DNA from: Woeseiaceae bacterium | GTDB taxonomy: Bacteria > Pseudomonadota > Gammaproteobacteria > Steroidobacterales > Woeseiaceae | Assembly: GCA_028277185.1 (NCBI GenBank) | Contig: JANQGQ010000035.1 | Location: 1-64,000 of the forward strand | Length of the DNA stretch: 64,000 nt | Reading direction: 5' to 3' | In this document: positions 1 to 8,042 of the stretch, piece by piece | How the letters are laid out: every line of letters begins with the position of its first letter | Numbering within the stretch: position 1 is the first letter of the stretch | Made by a program: the position numbers and the translations under genes | Notes under the pieces: model-generated | Databases searched by the model: none | Seen by the model: only the letters and a program-made list of their open reading frames with translations | What the model was told of the DNA's origin: nothing

Positions 1-1
1 G

Positions 2-388
2 GTAAGAGAAGGCAGGGGTTTCTATATACCCGAAGTCATTACCGAGGAGGCATATCGGTCCAACCCGGATCTGTTCTCGGCGGCCTTCGGGCATGCGGAA
101 AACCTGAGCGACGTGCAGCGTCTGTTGGGCGAGGCGCTGGATCTCATCCGGGCGCTATCGGAAGTGCCTTTCGATGATTGCCACGCTCAGGAAAAGCAAT
201 ACGAAGCTACCCGGCTGAAGATCGAAAAGAAGCTACGGAAAGCGTCCACCCGACTCGTGAAGCACGGCTGCCGGCACACGAATCTCTTCCTCTTGTACTT
301 CGATCTCAGACGGCGGATAGACGCCGCCAAGGATTCGTCAGCTCCGGCCTACGAGAACGTGCAGCGGGATCTGGAGTCCGTCGTGTAG
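2..388 (+). CDS. Unidentified protein, 5' end cut by window edge
   Basis: An open frame runs from the left edge of the window to the TAG at 386-388, so this is the C-terminal part (at least 128 codons) of a gene that starts outside. An internal GTG at 113 could initiate a shorter product, but the frame is open upstream of it and the residues there look protein-like. The product is hydrophilic and mostly helical, with a basic stretch rich in Lys and Arg around the middle and no membrane segment. I do not recognise a family. It converges on the HigA-like gene and overlaps its 3' end by 51 bases, which is unusual and weakens the case for one of the two. It does not look like a RelE/HigB toxin. 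Confidence 0.45.
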   Translation, partial: VREGRGFYIPEVITEEAYRSNPDLFSAAFGHAENLSDVQRLLGEALDLIRALSEVPFDDCHAQEKQYEATRLKIEKKLRKASTRLVKHGCRHTNLFLLYFDLRRRIDAAKDSSAPAYENVQRDLESVV

Positions 389-694
389 CCGCCGAATCAT
401 CTCGATCGACAACCCCCGACGGCGGTTCAGGACCTCAGAAACACGATGTCGCGATCCGAGGAACGGTTCCAGATCCTTCCGCTCCAGTCCCAGTTGCTCC
501 ATACGAAACAGGATCGCCTCGACCGGATCGGCCGGGTCGATGGGAAAGTGCTCTCGTTCGTAGGCGTCGATCAATGTGGCGAGAACGTCCAGTTCATCGC
601 CCTCGGGTGTGCCGGGCTCGGCCGACATCAGTTCCTCCGCGCGAGCGAGGGCTCTGGCGTGGCCCGCATCCGTCCTGATGGGGTAGATATCCAC
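338..694 (-). CDS. higA: HigA-family antitoxin / XRE-like regulator (orphan)
   Basis: The protein resembles HigA/YgjM antitoxins: an N-terminal segment beginning MDIYPIRT, an acidic linker with a PGTPEGDEL motif, and a C-terminal helix-turn-helix with the family signature RMEQLGLERKDLEPFLGSR followed by VSEVLNRRRGLS. These proteins bind DNA as dimers, repress their own promoter and neutralise a HigB ribonuclease. The GTG at 694 is chosen because GGAG lies 8 bases upstream and homologues begin with this motif; a TTG at 718 would add eight unlikely residues. No HigB-like toxin gene is next to it on either side, since the upstream gene is pilin-like and the downstream convergent gene is unrelated. 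It is therefore an orphan antitoxin or a repurposed regulator. About 118 residues, normal for the family. Confidence 0.8.
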   Translation of the reverse strand: MDIYPIRTDAGHARALARAEELMSAEPGTPEGDELDVLATLIDAYEREHFPIDPADPVEAILFRMEQLGLERKDLEPFLGSRHRVSEVLNRRRGLSIEMIRRLHDGLQIPLHVLVGRS

Positions 695-733
695 TACACT
701 GTCTCCGGATCGATCCAATCTTGAACTCGCAGT

Positions 734-1207
734 CTATCGTGCACGGGCGCAGCGTGCCGGCAAATCCCGACTATCGAACTCGCGCGCATCGCAACCCCAG
801 GCGAGACTGCCGTCGCTCTGCACGTCCGGGATCAGCGTCAGTTGTTTGCCCCGAAGCCGCGGGTGCGCGTCATTGCGGAATGCGATCACGACGAAGCCGC
901 GATCGATCGTGACCGAGCCGACGTAGTCGCCGCTAAAGCTATGCGCGGCGTCCAGCCCTGCCGCGACGTTGTCGGCAGGGTAGGCCTGCCGGGATCTTAC
1001 ATAATCAGCTACTGCCTGCTGCAAAGGGGTTGCCAGATGCAGTCCCTCGCTTACCTGAGACTCCGCTCCGACGTCCCGGTCACCGGTGCTCAGCATCAGC
1101 GCATAGGCAAGGAGACCGGCTCCCAGCAGCAATCCCAGCAATATCACGCGCTGCCGGCGCTCCCGGAGCCGCCGTTCCCGGAACTCGCGTCGCGTTTCGG
1201 TTTCCAT
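734..1207 (-). CDS. Membrane-anchored pilin-like protein without prepilin signal
   Basis: The predicted 157-residue protein has a very basic cytoplasmic N-terminus (residues 1-20, METETRREF and many Arg), one hydrophobic helix at about 21-39, and a C-terminal domain that resembles the type IV pilin head. That domain has a helix with AVADYVRSRQAYPADN, a beta segment YVGSVTIDRG, a GKQLTL strand, then W-G-C at 137-139 and a second Cys at 153, which would form the pilin disulfide loop. The usual prepilin cleavage site and N-methylated helix (G followed by FTLIE) are absent, so the protein is probably not processed by PilD and stays as a bitopic membrane protein. An ATG at 1258 would add 17 residues; I prefer 1207 from the domain layout, though neither has a strong Shine-Dalgarno. 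The function is unknown. Confidence 0.65.
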   Translation of the reverse strand: METETRREFRERRLRERRQRVILLGLLLGAGLLAYALMLSTGDRDVGAESQVSEGLHLATPLQQAVADYVRSRQAYPADNVAAGLDAAHSFSGDYVGSVTIDRGFVVIAFRNDAHPRLRGKQLTLIPDVQSDGSLAWGCDAREFDSRDLPARCARAR

Positions 1208-1251
1208 TCCCGCATTGGTGCACGAGACCCGCGCGCACGCAAGACTTAATA

Positions 1252-1263
1252 GGGACATGTCCC
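1252..1263. repeat. 12-bp perfect palindrome GGGACATGTCCC
   Basis: GGGACATGTCCC is self-complementary and lies in the short interval between the divergently transcribed pilin-like gene and ppk2. It could be an operator or one copy of a dispersed short repeat. No second copy was noticed in this window. Confidence 0.5.
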
Positions 1264-1330
1264 GATAGGGCCGGTCGATGCGCTTTGTGAGAATCGACCG
1301 GTTACATGTGCGGACGGGGAGGGTCGGCCA

Positions 1331-2236
1331 GTGTCATCGAATACGGAAAAAGCCAACGGCAAGTCAGGGGAGATGCGCCCATCGGCTCAGCACCTTCTCG
1401 GGGAGTTGCGCCACAGTCCGGAGCAGATACGCCAGCTGTTCCGTACCGGCAAGTATCCCTACCGCAACAAGATCCGCCGTGAGCTTTACGAACAGCACAA
1501 GGAAGAGCTGCAGGTCGAACTGCTCAAGGTCCAGAACTGGGTGAAGCAGACAGGGCAGCGGATGGTCGCGATCTTCGAAGGACGCGACGCAGCCGGCAAG
1601 GGCGGGACGATCAAGCGCTTCATGGAACACCTGAACCCGCGCGCGGCCCGTGTCGTCGCACTAGAGAAACCGACCGACCGGGAGCGGGGGCAGTGGTATT
1701 TCCAGCGTTACATCGAGCACCTGCCGAGCCGCGGCGAGATGGTGTTCTTCGACCGCTCCTGGTACAACCGGGCCGGTGTCGAGCGCGTCATGAATTTCTG
1801 CAGTTCGACGGAGTATCTCGAATTCATGCGTCAGGTACCCGATCTCGAACGCATGCTGGTCCGGTCGGGTATCCGTCTGTACAAGTATTGGTTTTCGGTC
1901 ACCGACGAAGAGCAGGCGCGGCGCTTCGCGGCGCGGAAGAAGGACCCGCTGAAACAGTGGAAGCTGAGCCCGGTCGACGAACAGTCACAGCACAAATGGC
2001 AGGAGTACACCGAGGCGAAAGAAGCCATGTTCTTCTACACGGATACCGCGGATGCTCCGTGGACCGTCATCAAGTCGGACGACAAGAAGCGGGCCCGGCT
2101 GAACTGCATGCAGCACTTCCTGTCGCTCCTCGACTATCCGGGCAAGGATCGCCACGTGGTTCACGGCGCCGATCCGCTGATCGTCGGCCAGCCGTCGCAG
2201 GTCATCGAGATGGAGTCGCATCTCTGGGCCGACTGA
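1331..2236 (+). CDS. ppk2: Polyphosphate kinase 2 (PPK2 family)
   Basis: PPK2 enzymes move phosphate between inorganic polyphosphate and nucleotides, usually making ATP or GTP from the diphosphate. The 301-residue protein is a single PPK2 domain. Its Walker A loop is GRDAAGKGG at residues 84-92 and its Walker B/lid motif is DRSWYNR at 141-147. The run VERVMNF and the segment KDPLKQWKLSP are also typical of the family. The GTG start at 1331 has GGGGAGG 8 bases upstream. The gene stands alone and faces the SRP RNA gene downstream. Length and motifs fit the short one-domain class rather than the double-domain PPK2. Direction of catalysis and nucleotide preference cannot be read from the sequence. 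Confidence 0.93.
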   Translation: MSSNTEKANGKSGEMRPSAQHLLGELRHSPEQIRQLFRTGKYPYRNKIRRELYEQHKEELQVELLKVQNWVKQTGQRMVAIFEGRDAAGKGGTIKRFMEHLNPRAARVVALEKPTDRERGQWYFQRYIEHLPSRGEMVFFDRSWYNRAGVERVMNFCSSTEYLEFMRQVPDLERMLVRSGIRLYKYWFSVTDEEQARRFAARKKDPLKQWKLSPVDEQSQHKWQEYTEAKEAMFFYTDTADAPWTVIKSDDKKRARLNCMQHFLSLLDYPGKDRHVVHGADPLIVGQPSQVIEMESHLWAD

Positions 2237-2243
2237 GCTGCCG

Positions 2244-2272
2244 TTGTAACGGACTTCCGGAGACCGCATAAT
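2244..2272 (+). promoter_or_regulatory. Sigma-70 promoter of the SRP RNA gene
   Basis: TTGTAA at 2244-2249 and CATAAT at 2267-2272 are separated by exactly 17 bases. The -10 ends 7 bases before the inferred 5' end of the SRP RNA at 2280. Confidence 0.75.
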
Positions 2273-2279
2273 CTCCGCC

Positions 2280-2385
2280 GGTCCGCGCCGGCTGCCCCGC
2301 GACGGCCAGCCGTGAACTCCGTCAGGCCCGGAAGGGAGCAGCGGTAGCGGTCATGCCGGGTGCCGGGGAGAGGCTGGCGCGGGCC
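2280..2385 (+). ncRNA. ffs: 4.5S signal recognition particle RNA
   Basis: The conserved SRP domain-IV hairpin is visible: GTCAGGCCCGGAAGGGAGCA, carrying the GGAAG tetraloop region and the AGCAG asymmetric bulge, within a long self-complementary rod. The ends pair: GGTCCGCGCC at 2280-2289 with GGCGCGGGCC at 2376-2385, including one G-U. The RNA is about 106 nt, the usual size for bacterial small SRP RNA. It binds Ffh and brings ribosomes making membrane proteins to FtsY. A short T-run (CTTTTG) follows the terminal stem and may help termination. It sits just upstream of dnaX. Confidence 0.93.
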
Positions 2386-2407
2386 ACTTTTGCGTTACAC
2401 TGCCACG

Positions 2408-4048
2408 ATGAGCTACCTCGTTCTCGCCCGCAAATGGCGGCCGAAGACCTTTGCCGATACCGTCGGGCAGGATCACGTCCTGACCGCGCTCGTCAACGCC
2501 CTCGAGTCGGGCCGGCTGCACCACGCCTATCTGTTCTCCGGCACGCGCGGCGTCGGCAAGACCACGATTGCCCGGATACTCGCAAAGGCCCTGAACTGCG
2601 AGACGGGCGTGACGTCCGAACCCTGCGGTGTGTGCAGCGCCTGCAGAGAGATAGACGAAGGCCGCTTCGTCGACCTGATAGAAGTCGACGCCGCGTCGAA
2701 GACCAAGGTCGACGATACGCGCGAGCTGCTCGACAACGTGCAGTACGCGCCGTCGCGCGGGCGCTACAAGGTGTATCTCATCGACGAGGTCCACATGCTT
2801 TCCAGGAGTTCGTTCAACGCGCTCCTCAAGACACTCGAAGAGCCGCCGCCGCACGTCAAGTTTCTGCTTGCGACAACAGACCCGCAGAAGCTGCCCGTGA
2901 CCGTGCTGTCGCGCTGTCTGCAGTTCAACCTCAAGCGCATGACGCCGAAGCTGATCGCCGACCGGCTGAGCTACATCTGCGGCGAAGAGGGTGTCGAGGC
3001 CAGCCCCGAAGCGCTGATGATGCTGGCGCGTGCGGCTGACGGCAGCATGCGCGATTCCCTGAGCCTGCTCGATCAGGCGATCGCGTATTGCGGTGGCGCG
3101 CTGAGCGAAGAGCCGCTGGCGCGGATGCTGGGCACGATCGACCGCAACTACGTCGAACGGCTTGCTCTCGCGCTGGCCGACCAGGATGCGGAAGCGGTAC
3201 TGGCGACCGTGGCCGATATCGACGAGCAGTTTCCGGACTACGGCCGGCTCCTCGACGACATGGCGGCGCTGTTGACGCGGGTCGCGATACTGCAGGTCGT
3301 CGGCGGGGACGGCGCCGACGCGATCGACGGCGTCCCCGAGCCACGGGAACTCGCCGAGCGTCTGCAGCCCGCCGACGTACAGCTCTACTATCAGATAGCG
3401 ATTACGGGCCGTCGGGATCTGCACCTCGCGCCCGACCCGCGTAGCGGAGTCGAAATGACCCTGCTCCGCATGCTGGCATTTCGCCCCGCCGGTAATGACA
3501 CCGCGGCGCCTGCGGTCGCGCCGGCGGCGGGCAGGAAAGCGGCGCCGCGGGCCGCCGCTTCCGCCTCGGCGGGCGCGAAGCAGACTGCCTCCGCCCCGGC
3601 GACCGCGAAGGCGCCCGCCGCGGCCCCGCGCTCGAAAGCGGAAGCGGGCTGGCGGGATCCCGACTGGACGGCGTTGCTGCCGGCACTGTCGCTCGGCGGC
3701 GCGGTGCGGCTACTTGCCGGGAACTGCGCGTATCTCAAGCGCGAGGGCGACACGCTCCGTTTTTCGCTCGACGGCAAGTTCGAAGCCATGCTGACGGGAC
3801 CGCGCAAGGAGGCTCTGGCCGAAGCCCTGTCCAAATACTACGGCGAGCCGCTCAAAGTCGCGATCGAAGTCAGCTCAGAGGGCCCGGAGACGCCGCATCA
3901 GGCCGAGTCGCGGCTTGCGGACGAATCGCTCGAGGCCGCGCGGCAGACGCTGGAGAACGATCCGAACGTCAAGACGCTCAAGTCGCTGTTCGGCGCGGAG
4001 CTCAAGCCGGAGTCCATCGAAGTCGTTTCGCGGCAGCGTCAGGAATGA
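2408..4048 (+). CDS. dnaX: DNA polymerase III subunits gamma/tau
   Basis: Clamp-loader ATPase of the replicative polymerase. The 546-residue protein starts MSYLVLARKWRPKTF, the standard DnaX N-terminus. It shows Walker A GTRGVGKT at 45-52, the zinc cysteines C64, C73, C76 and C79, DEVH at 126-129 and the sensor SRC at 168-170. A Pro/Ala/Lys-rich linker (about residues 365-415) leads to the tau C-terminal domain that contacts the polymerase. No A-rich slippery heptamer like that of E. coli dnaX is seen, so a frameshift-derived gamma form is not supported. A -10-like TACACT ends only 6 bases before the ATG and no Shine-Dalgarno is visible, so the mRNA may be leaderless. First gene of dnaX-ybaB-recR. 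Confidence 0.95.
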   Translation: MSYLVLARKWRPKTFADTVGQDHVLTALVNALESGRLHHAYLFSGTRGVGKTTIARILAKALNCETGVTSEPCGVCSACREIDEGRFVDLIEVDAASKTKVDDTRELLDNVQYAPSRGRYKVYLIDEVHMLSRSSFNALLKTLEEPPPHVKFLLATTDPQKLPVTVLSRCLQFNLKRMTPKLIADRLSYICGEEGVEASPEALMMLARAADGSMRDSLSLLDQAIAYCGGALSEEPLARMLGTIDRNYVERLALALADQDAEAVLATVADIDEQFPDYGRLLDDMAALLTRVAILQVVGGDGADAIDGVPEPRELAERLQPADVQLYYQIAITGRRDLHLAPDPRSGVEMTLLRMLAFRPAGNDTAAPAVAPAAGRKAAPRAAASASAGAKQTASAPATAKAPAAAPRSKAEAGWRDPDWTALLPALSLGGAVRLLAGNCAYLKREGDTLRFSLDGKFEAMLTGPRKEALAEALSKYYGEPLKVAIEVSSEGPETPHQAESRLADESLEAARQTLENDPNVKTLKSLFGAELKPESIEVVSRQRQE

Positions 4049-4086
4049 CGCCAACATCCCTCAAGTCCTACGCTTAAGGAGCGTCT

Positions 4087-4410
4087 ATGAAAGGCGGAAT
4101 CGGCCAGCTGATGAAGCAGGCCCAGGAAATGCAGGAAAACATGAAGAAGGCCCAGGAGGAGATGGGCGCAATGACGGTCGTCGGGGAGTCGGGCGCCGGG
4201 ATGGTTCGCATCGAGATGACCTGCAAGCACCAGGTGAACTCCGTCACGATCGACGACAGCCTGATCGGCGACGACAAGGACATGCTCGAGGACCTGATTG
4301 CCGCGGCTTACAATGACGCTCACCGTCGCGTCGAGGCGAAGGTCCAGGAAACCTTCTCCGGAATGACGGCGGGTCTGAACCTGCCGGCGGGTTTCAAGCT
4401 GCCGTTCTGA
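4087..4410 (+). CDS. ybaB: YbaB/EbfC nucleoid-associated protein
   Basis: Small DNA-binding protein (107 residues) that forms a dimeric tweezer-shaped fold and associates with the nucleoid. It begins [19 protein letters not shown], typical of the family, followed by an amphipathic helix rich in Met, Gln and Lys, a central beta region and the C-terminal segment [18 protein letters not shown] lies 5 bases before the ATG. It sits between dnaX and recR, 38 bases after one and 12 before the other, the conserved dnaX-ybaB-recR arrangement. Confidence 0.95.
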   Translation: MKGGIGQLMKQAQEMQENMKKAQEEMGAMTVVGESGAGMVRIEMTCKHQVNSVTIDDSLIGDDKDMLEDLIAAAYNDAHRRVEAKVQETFSGMTAGLNLPAGFKLPF

Positions 4411-4422
4411 GAGTCGGTTCCG

Positions 4423-5043
4423 ATGGCGTTTTCGGCAAGGCTTACGGGCCTGATTGATGCACTGAAGTGCATGCCTGGAGTCGGTCAGAAGTCGGCGCAG
4501 CGGATCGCTTTTCATCTGCTGGAGCGTGACCGCGACGGGGCACGAGCGCTTGCCGAGGCCCTCACGGTCGCGGCCGACACGATCGGGCATTGCCGGCGCT
4601 GCCGGATGCTGACCGAACACGAGCTCTGCGCGATTTGCGAGGCACCCGGCCGCGATGCCGAACTCGTGTGTGTCGTCGAGAGTCCGGCGGACGTGATGGC
4701 CGTGGAGGATGCGACCGGGTATCGGGGACATTACTTCGTCCTGATGGGGCACCTGTCACCGCTCGACGGGATCGGACCGGCCGAGCTTGGGCTCGATGTG
4801 CTGGACAAACGTCTCAAAGACGGCAGCGTGCGCGAGCTTATCATTGCGACGAACCCGACCGTCGAGGGCGATGCCACGGCGCACTATCTCGGGGAGCTTG
4901 CCGCGCGTCATGGGGTAGCGGCCAGCCGAATCGCGCACGGCGTGCCGCTGGGCGGCGAGTTGGAGTACGTCGACGGCGGGACCTTGTCGCATGCGTTCTA
5001 CGGCCGCCGGCGGGTCAATGAGGGAGGCGTTAGTGGAGCCTGA
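4423..5043 (+). CDS. recR: Recombination mediator protein RecR
   Basis: RecR works with RecO (and RecF) to load RecA on single-stranded DNA at gaps. The 206-residue sequence has the N-terminal helix-hairpin-helix ([20 protein letters not shown]), a four-cysteine zinc finger (C-RRC, then C-AIC) at about residues 55-75, and a Toprim domain with [12 protein letters not shown] and [12 protein letters not shown]. The C-terminal [15 protein letters not shown] is characteristic. Length is normal. The 3' end overlaps the start of the HIT gene by 11 bases, suggesting translational coupling. Confidence 0.96.
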   Translation: MAFSARLTGLIDALKCMPGVGQKSAQRIAFHLLERDRDGARALAEALTVAADTIGHCRRCRMLTEHELCAICEAPGRDAELVCVVESPADVMAVEDATGYRGHYFVLMGHLSPLDGIGPAELGLDVLDKRLKDGSVRELIIATNPTVEGDATAHYLGELAARHGVAASRIAHGVPLGGELEYVDGGTLSHAFYGRRRVNEGGVSGA

Positions 5044-5380
5044 TTGTCTGTTTTGCAAGATCGTCGCCGGCGAGATTCCCGCCGATATCGTTTACGAAAC
5101 GGACGACACGCTGGCGTTTCGGGACATCAATCCGCAGGCGCCGACGCACATCCTGATCATTCCGCGGCTGCACATCGCGCGGATCAACGACATCGAAGAG
5201 GAGCACCGGCATCTCGTGGGCGGCTTGTACACCGCGGCACGGGACATCGCCGTCGCCGAGGGGCTTGCCGACGATGGCTATCGCGTCGTGATGAACTGCA
5301 ACGAGGCGGCCGGGCAGACCGTGTTTCACATTCACCTGCATCTGTTGGGTGGCCGCCGGCTTCGCTGGCCGCCCGGCTAG
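5033..5380 (+). CDS. HIT-family (HINT-like) nucleotide hydrolase
   Basis: Histidine-triad protein of 115 residues, probably a purine nucleoside phosphoramidase/AMP-lysine hydrolase of the HINT branch. It opens with [18 protein letters not shown], has the [16 protein letters not shown] core and ends with the triad [10 protein letters not shown] and the typical tail WPPG. GTG at 5033 is chosen because AGGGAGG lies 5 bases upstream; an ATG at 5018 would add five residues without a better ribosome site. It overlaps the end of recR and is followed by the convergent rsgA gene. Confidence 0.92.
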   Translation: MEPDCLFCKIVAGEIPADIVYETDDTLAFRDINPQAPTHILIIPRLHIARINDIEEEHRHLVGGLYTAARDIAVAEGLADDGYRVVMNCNEAAGQTVFHIHLHLLGGRRLRWPPG

Positions 5381-5403
5381 TACCCTGTCCAGGTAGCAGC
5401 GCG

Positions 5404-6354
5404 TCAGGACAGTTTTCGCGCGAGGTTCAGCAGCCGCCGGTAGGAAGCATAGCGCCGTTCGCTCACCGCCTCTCCGACACCGGCCCGAACGGCGCAGTCC
5501 GGCTCCCGCAAGTGCCGGCAGTCCTTGAAGCGGCAGTGATGGCTGAGCCGCTTGATCTCCGGGAAGCCCTCGGCCACGTCTCCGGGTGCGGCAATGGCCG
5601 GCGCATAGTCGCGCACGCCAGGCGAATCGATGACCCGCCCGCCGGAGCGGAGCGTCAGCATGACCGAGTTCACCGTCGTATGCCGGCCTTCGCGGTGTTT
5701 CGTCGAGAGCGCCGCCGTCTTCTGGACCGTATCCTCGAGCAGCCGGTTGACGAGGCTCGATTTACCTACGCCTGACTGGCCGACAAGAATGCTGGTACCC
5801 GATTCCAGTTCGCGCCCGAGTTCGTCTATGCCCTGCAGCGACTCTGCGCTCGTGAACAACACGGGGTAACCGATGCGCCGATAGTCGGCGACGATGGCGT
5901 CGATTTCGGTCCGATCCGCGTCGGCCCCGAGCAGATCGGCCTTGTTGTAGACGATCATGGCGTCCACCGACATCAGCTCTGCCGCACAGAGATAGCGATC
6001 GACGATGAACCAGTCCGCCACCGGTGTCCCCGCGGCGACGACGACGAGCCGGTCGAGATTTGCCGCGAGTACTTCGGTATCGCCGCGCCGGTTCGGTCGG
6101 GTCAGCGCATTGCGTCGGTCTTCCAAACCGACGATCAGCCAGTCGCTCTCGCCGGAGATCGGCTCGAGGGCGACGAAGTCGCCGCAGACCGGGCGCAGCC
6201 GCTTGCCTCTGATGCGGGCCTCGATCGTTTCGCCGCTGTCGAGGCGTACGCGCATGCGGCGACTGAACGTTGCGATGACCTGTCCGCGCACGAGCTGTCC
6301 ACGTCTTCGGGTTTCGCAGTATGCCGTTTCCCGGACAGCGGTGCAGCGGCGCAT
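5404..6354 (-). CDS. rsgA: Ribosome small-subunit-dependent GTPase RsgA
   Basis: Circularly permuted GTPase that checks late 30S maturation. After an N-terminal OB-fold (about residues 25-85) the G motifs come in the permuted order G4 (YNKADLLG), G1 (GQSGVGKSSLVNRLL) and G3 (DSPGVRDYA). The C-terminal zinc motif has CRFKDCRH and a further Cys. About 316 residues from the ATG at 6354; an upstream GTG at 6363 or a downstream GTG near 6291 remain possible because no clear Shine-Dalgarno is seen. It is divergent from orn with only about 40 bases between the starts, so the two probably share a control region. Confidence 0.94.
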   Translation of the reverse strand: MRRCTAVRETAYCETRRRGQLVRGQVIATFSRRMRVRLDSGETIEARIRGKRLRPVCGDFVALEPISGESDWLIVGLEDRRNALTRPNRRGDTEVLAANLDRLVVVAAGTPVADWFIVDRYLCAAELMSVDAMIVYNKADLLGADADRTEIDAIVADYRRIGYPVLFTSAESLQGIDELGRELESGTSILVGQSGVGKSSLVNRLLEDTVQKTAALSTKHREGRHTTVNSVMLTLRSGGRVIDSPGVRDYAPAIAAPGDVAEGFPEIKRLSHHCRFKDCRHLREPDCAVRAGVGEAVSERRYASYRRLLNLARKLS

Positions 6355-6393
6355 TCGGTACACTGGTGAAATACCTCAAGGATGCGCAAACCG

Positions 6394-6984
6394 ATGGCGA
6401 CAACGGCGGACACGGATCGGAGCAACAACCTGATCTGGATCGATCTCGAGATGACGGGGCTGGACACCTCGACGGATACGATCATCGAGATCGCGACGAT
6501 TGTCACGGATAAATGGCTCAACGAGCTGGCTGTCGGTCCCGTGCTCGCGGTCGCGAAGGAGACGGCAATCCTCGAGGCCATGGATGAGTGGAACACCCGC
6601 CAGCATCGCGGGTCGGGTCTGTGGGGCCGCGTGCTGGAAAGCGACGTCACGACGGCCGAGGCCGAGGCGCGGACGCTCGGGTTTCTCGAAAGCTGGGTCG
6701 ATGCCGGCGCCTCGCCGATGTGCGGCAACAGCATCTGTCAGGACCGGCGCTTCCTTGCCCGGGAAATGCCGGCGCTCGAGCGCTACTTCCACTACCGCAA
6801 CCTGGACGTCAGTACGCTCAAGATACTCGCGCAGCTCTGGGCGCCCGACGTTGCGGCCGGGTTCGTGAAGGAATCGGAACACCTGGCGCTGGCGGATATC
6901 CGCGATTCGATTGCCGAACTCGACTGGTATCGTCGGTCGTTTCTGGACGCCGGCGTACTCGGGGAGCAGGGTCATACTGCCTGA
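6394..6984 (+). CDS. orn: Oligoribonuclease
   Basis: DEDDh 3'-5' exonuclease that degrades two- to five-nucleotide RNAs, including the pGpG formed from cyclic-di-GMP. The 196-residue protein has Exo[13 protein letters not shown], Exo[13 protein letters not shown], the LDVSTLK segment and ExoIII with the catalytic His before D ([10 protein letters not shown]). The ATG at 6394 is preferred because AAGGA lies about 11 bases upstream; an ATG at 6382 directly abuts that AAGG. A TACACT at 6359-6364 is a plausible -10. The 3' end overlaps the next gene's frame. Confidence 0.95.
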   Translation: MATTADTDRSNNLIWIDLEMTGLDTSTDTIIEIATIVTDKWLNELAVGPVLAVAKETAILEAMDEWNTRQHRGSGLWGRVLESDVTTAEAEARTLGFLESWVDAGASPMCGNSICQDRRFLAREMPALERYFHYRNLDVSTLKILAQLWAPDVAAGFVKESEHLALADIRDSIAELDWYRRSFLDAGVLGEQGHTA

Positions 6985-7585
6985 GCCGCCTTCAGCGCCG
7001 GCGGCGGAGCGGAATTTCCAGCCGCTCCTCGGTGTGTTGCGCCGCGAGTTTGCCGATCGTCGCCAGGTGCTGGAATTCGGCTCCGGCACCGGTCAGCACG
7101 CGGCGGGCTTCGCGCGCGCGATGCCGTGGCTGTCGTGGCAGCCGAGCGATCTGGCTGTGCGTCTCGACGGCATCCGGGCCTGGGTGGCGCGAGCCGGACT
7201 CGCGAACCTTCGTTCGCCGCTGGCAATCGACCTCCGGACGGCGCAGTTGCCGGCCGGCTCTTGCGATGCGGCGTTCACCGCGAATACGCTGCATATCATG
7301 GCCGAAGCGGCGGGAGAGCGGTTGTTCGGGCAGCTTGGGAATGCGCTCGGGCCGGGCGGGCGCTTCTGCGTCTACGGGCCTTTCGCAGAGGATGGCGAGT
7401 TCAGTACGGTAAGCAATGCGCGTTTCGACGCTCAGCTCCGGCAGGGCAATCCGGCGATGGGCATTCGGGATATCCGCTGGGTAGCGGCGTGCGCGAGACG
7501 CGGCGGTCTCGAACTCCGGCGGCGCTACGCGATGCCCGCCAACAATTTGCTGCTGGTTTTCGACGCTACGGTAGAGGGGAGATGA
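6911..7585 (+). CDS. DUF938 family SAM-dependent methyltransferase-like protein
   Basis: The protein matches the DUF938 family. It has [12 protein letters not shown] near the N-terminus, a SAM-binding glycine loop [15 protein letters not shown], then [15 protein letters not shown], a [12 protein letters not shown] strand and the ending [12 protein letters not shown]. These are Rossmann-fold methyltransferase features, but no substrate is known to me for the family. The frame has no ATG or GTG in a suitable place: TTG at 6911 overlaps orn by 74 bases, while a CTG at 6977 after GGGGAGCAGG would give the N-terminus seen in homologues. The start is therefore uncertain. The stop overlaps the next ATG as ATGA, so the two genes are probably translated together. 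Confidence 0.85.
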   Translation: MPNSTGIVGRFWTPAYSGSRVILPEPPSAPAAERNFQPLLGVLRREFADRRQVLEFGSGTGQHAAGFARAMPWLSWQPSDLAVRLDGIRAWVARAGLANLRSPLAIDLRTAQLPAGSCDAAFTANTLHIMAEAAGERLFGQLGNALGPGGRFCVYGPFAEDGEFSTVSNARFDAQLRQGNPAMGIRDIRWVAACARRGGLELRRRYAMPANNLLLVFDATVEGR

Positions 7586-7968
7586 ACGACATGGTCACAT
7601 ACAAGGGCGGCTGCCACTGCGGGGCGATACGCTTCGAGGTCGATGCGCCATCGAGCCTCAGCGTGCAGCGCCGCGACTGCAGCATCTGCAAGATGACCGG
7701 CTATCTGCACCTGATCGTGCCGCGCGAAAACTTCCGCCTGACGCATGGGGAGCACGCGTACAATACCTTCAATACCGGCGCCGCGAAGCATCATTTCTGT
7801 CGCCGCTGTGGCGTAAAGTCGTTCTACGAACCGAGCTCCCATCCCGACAGCATCAGCGTCAACGTCAACTGCATCGACGCGGATACGCTCGGCGAGATGA
7901 GCATAGAGCCGTTCGACGGCCAGACCTGTGAGCAGAACGTCGCTGAATTGTCGGGATTAAGCGACTGA
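7582..7968 (+). CDS. GFA-family zinc protein (CENP-V/glutathione-dependent formaldehyde-activating-like)
   Basis: Small zinc protein (128 residues) of the GFA fold. It shows the first cysteine cluster GGCHCGAIRFE, a second CSICK and a third FCRRCGVKSF, the usual layout for two bound zinc ions. Family members include formaldehyde-activating and carbon-sulfur lyase enzymes, but most are unassigned, and nothing here fixes the substrate. GAGGGGA precedes the ATG at 7582, which overlaps the stop of the DUF938 gene by four bases (ATGA). The pair may form one functional unit. Confidence 0.88.
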   Translation: MNDMVTYKGGCHCGAIRFEVDAPSSLSVQRRDCSICKMTGYLHLIVPRENFRLTHGEHAYNTFNTGAAKHHFCRRCGVKSFYEPSSHPDSISVNVNCIDADTLGEMSIEPFDGQTCEQNVAELSGLSD

Positions 7969-7983
7969 TTTCGAAGGAGATAG

Positions 7984-8013
7984 TTGGCGCAGTCGCGCGC
8001 TATCGACTATAGT
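7984..8013 (+). promoter_or_regulatory. Sigma-70 promoter
   Basis: TTGGCG at 7984-7989 and TATAGT at 8008-8013 with an 18-base spacer, 29 bases before the ATG of the SH3-domain gene. Confidence 0.6.
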
Positions 8014-8042
8014 GTCGCCGGATTTTTCACGATGCACCAACC

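Noticed and set aside
2..388. HigB/RelE toxin partner of the HigA-like gene
   Set aside because: It is convergent, not upstream in the same direction, and has no RelE/HigB motif.
3490..3640. Programmed frameshift site in dnaX
   Set aside because: No A-rich slippery heptamer is present; the region is GC-rich linker.
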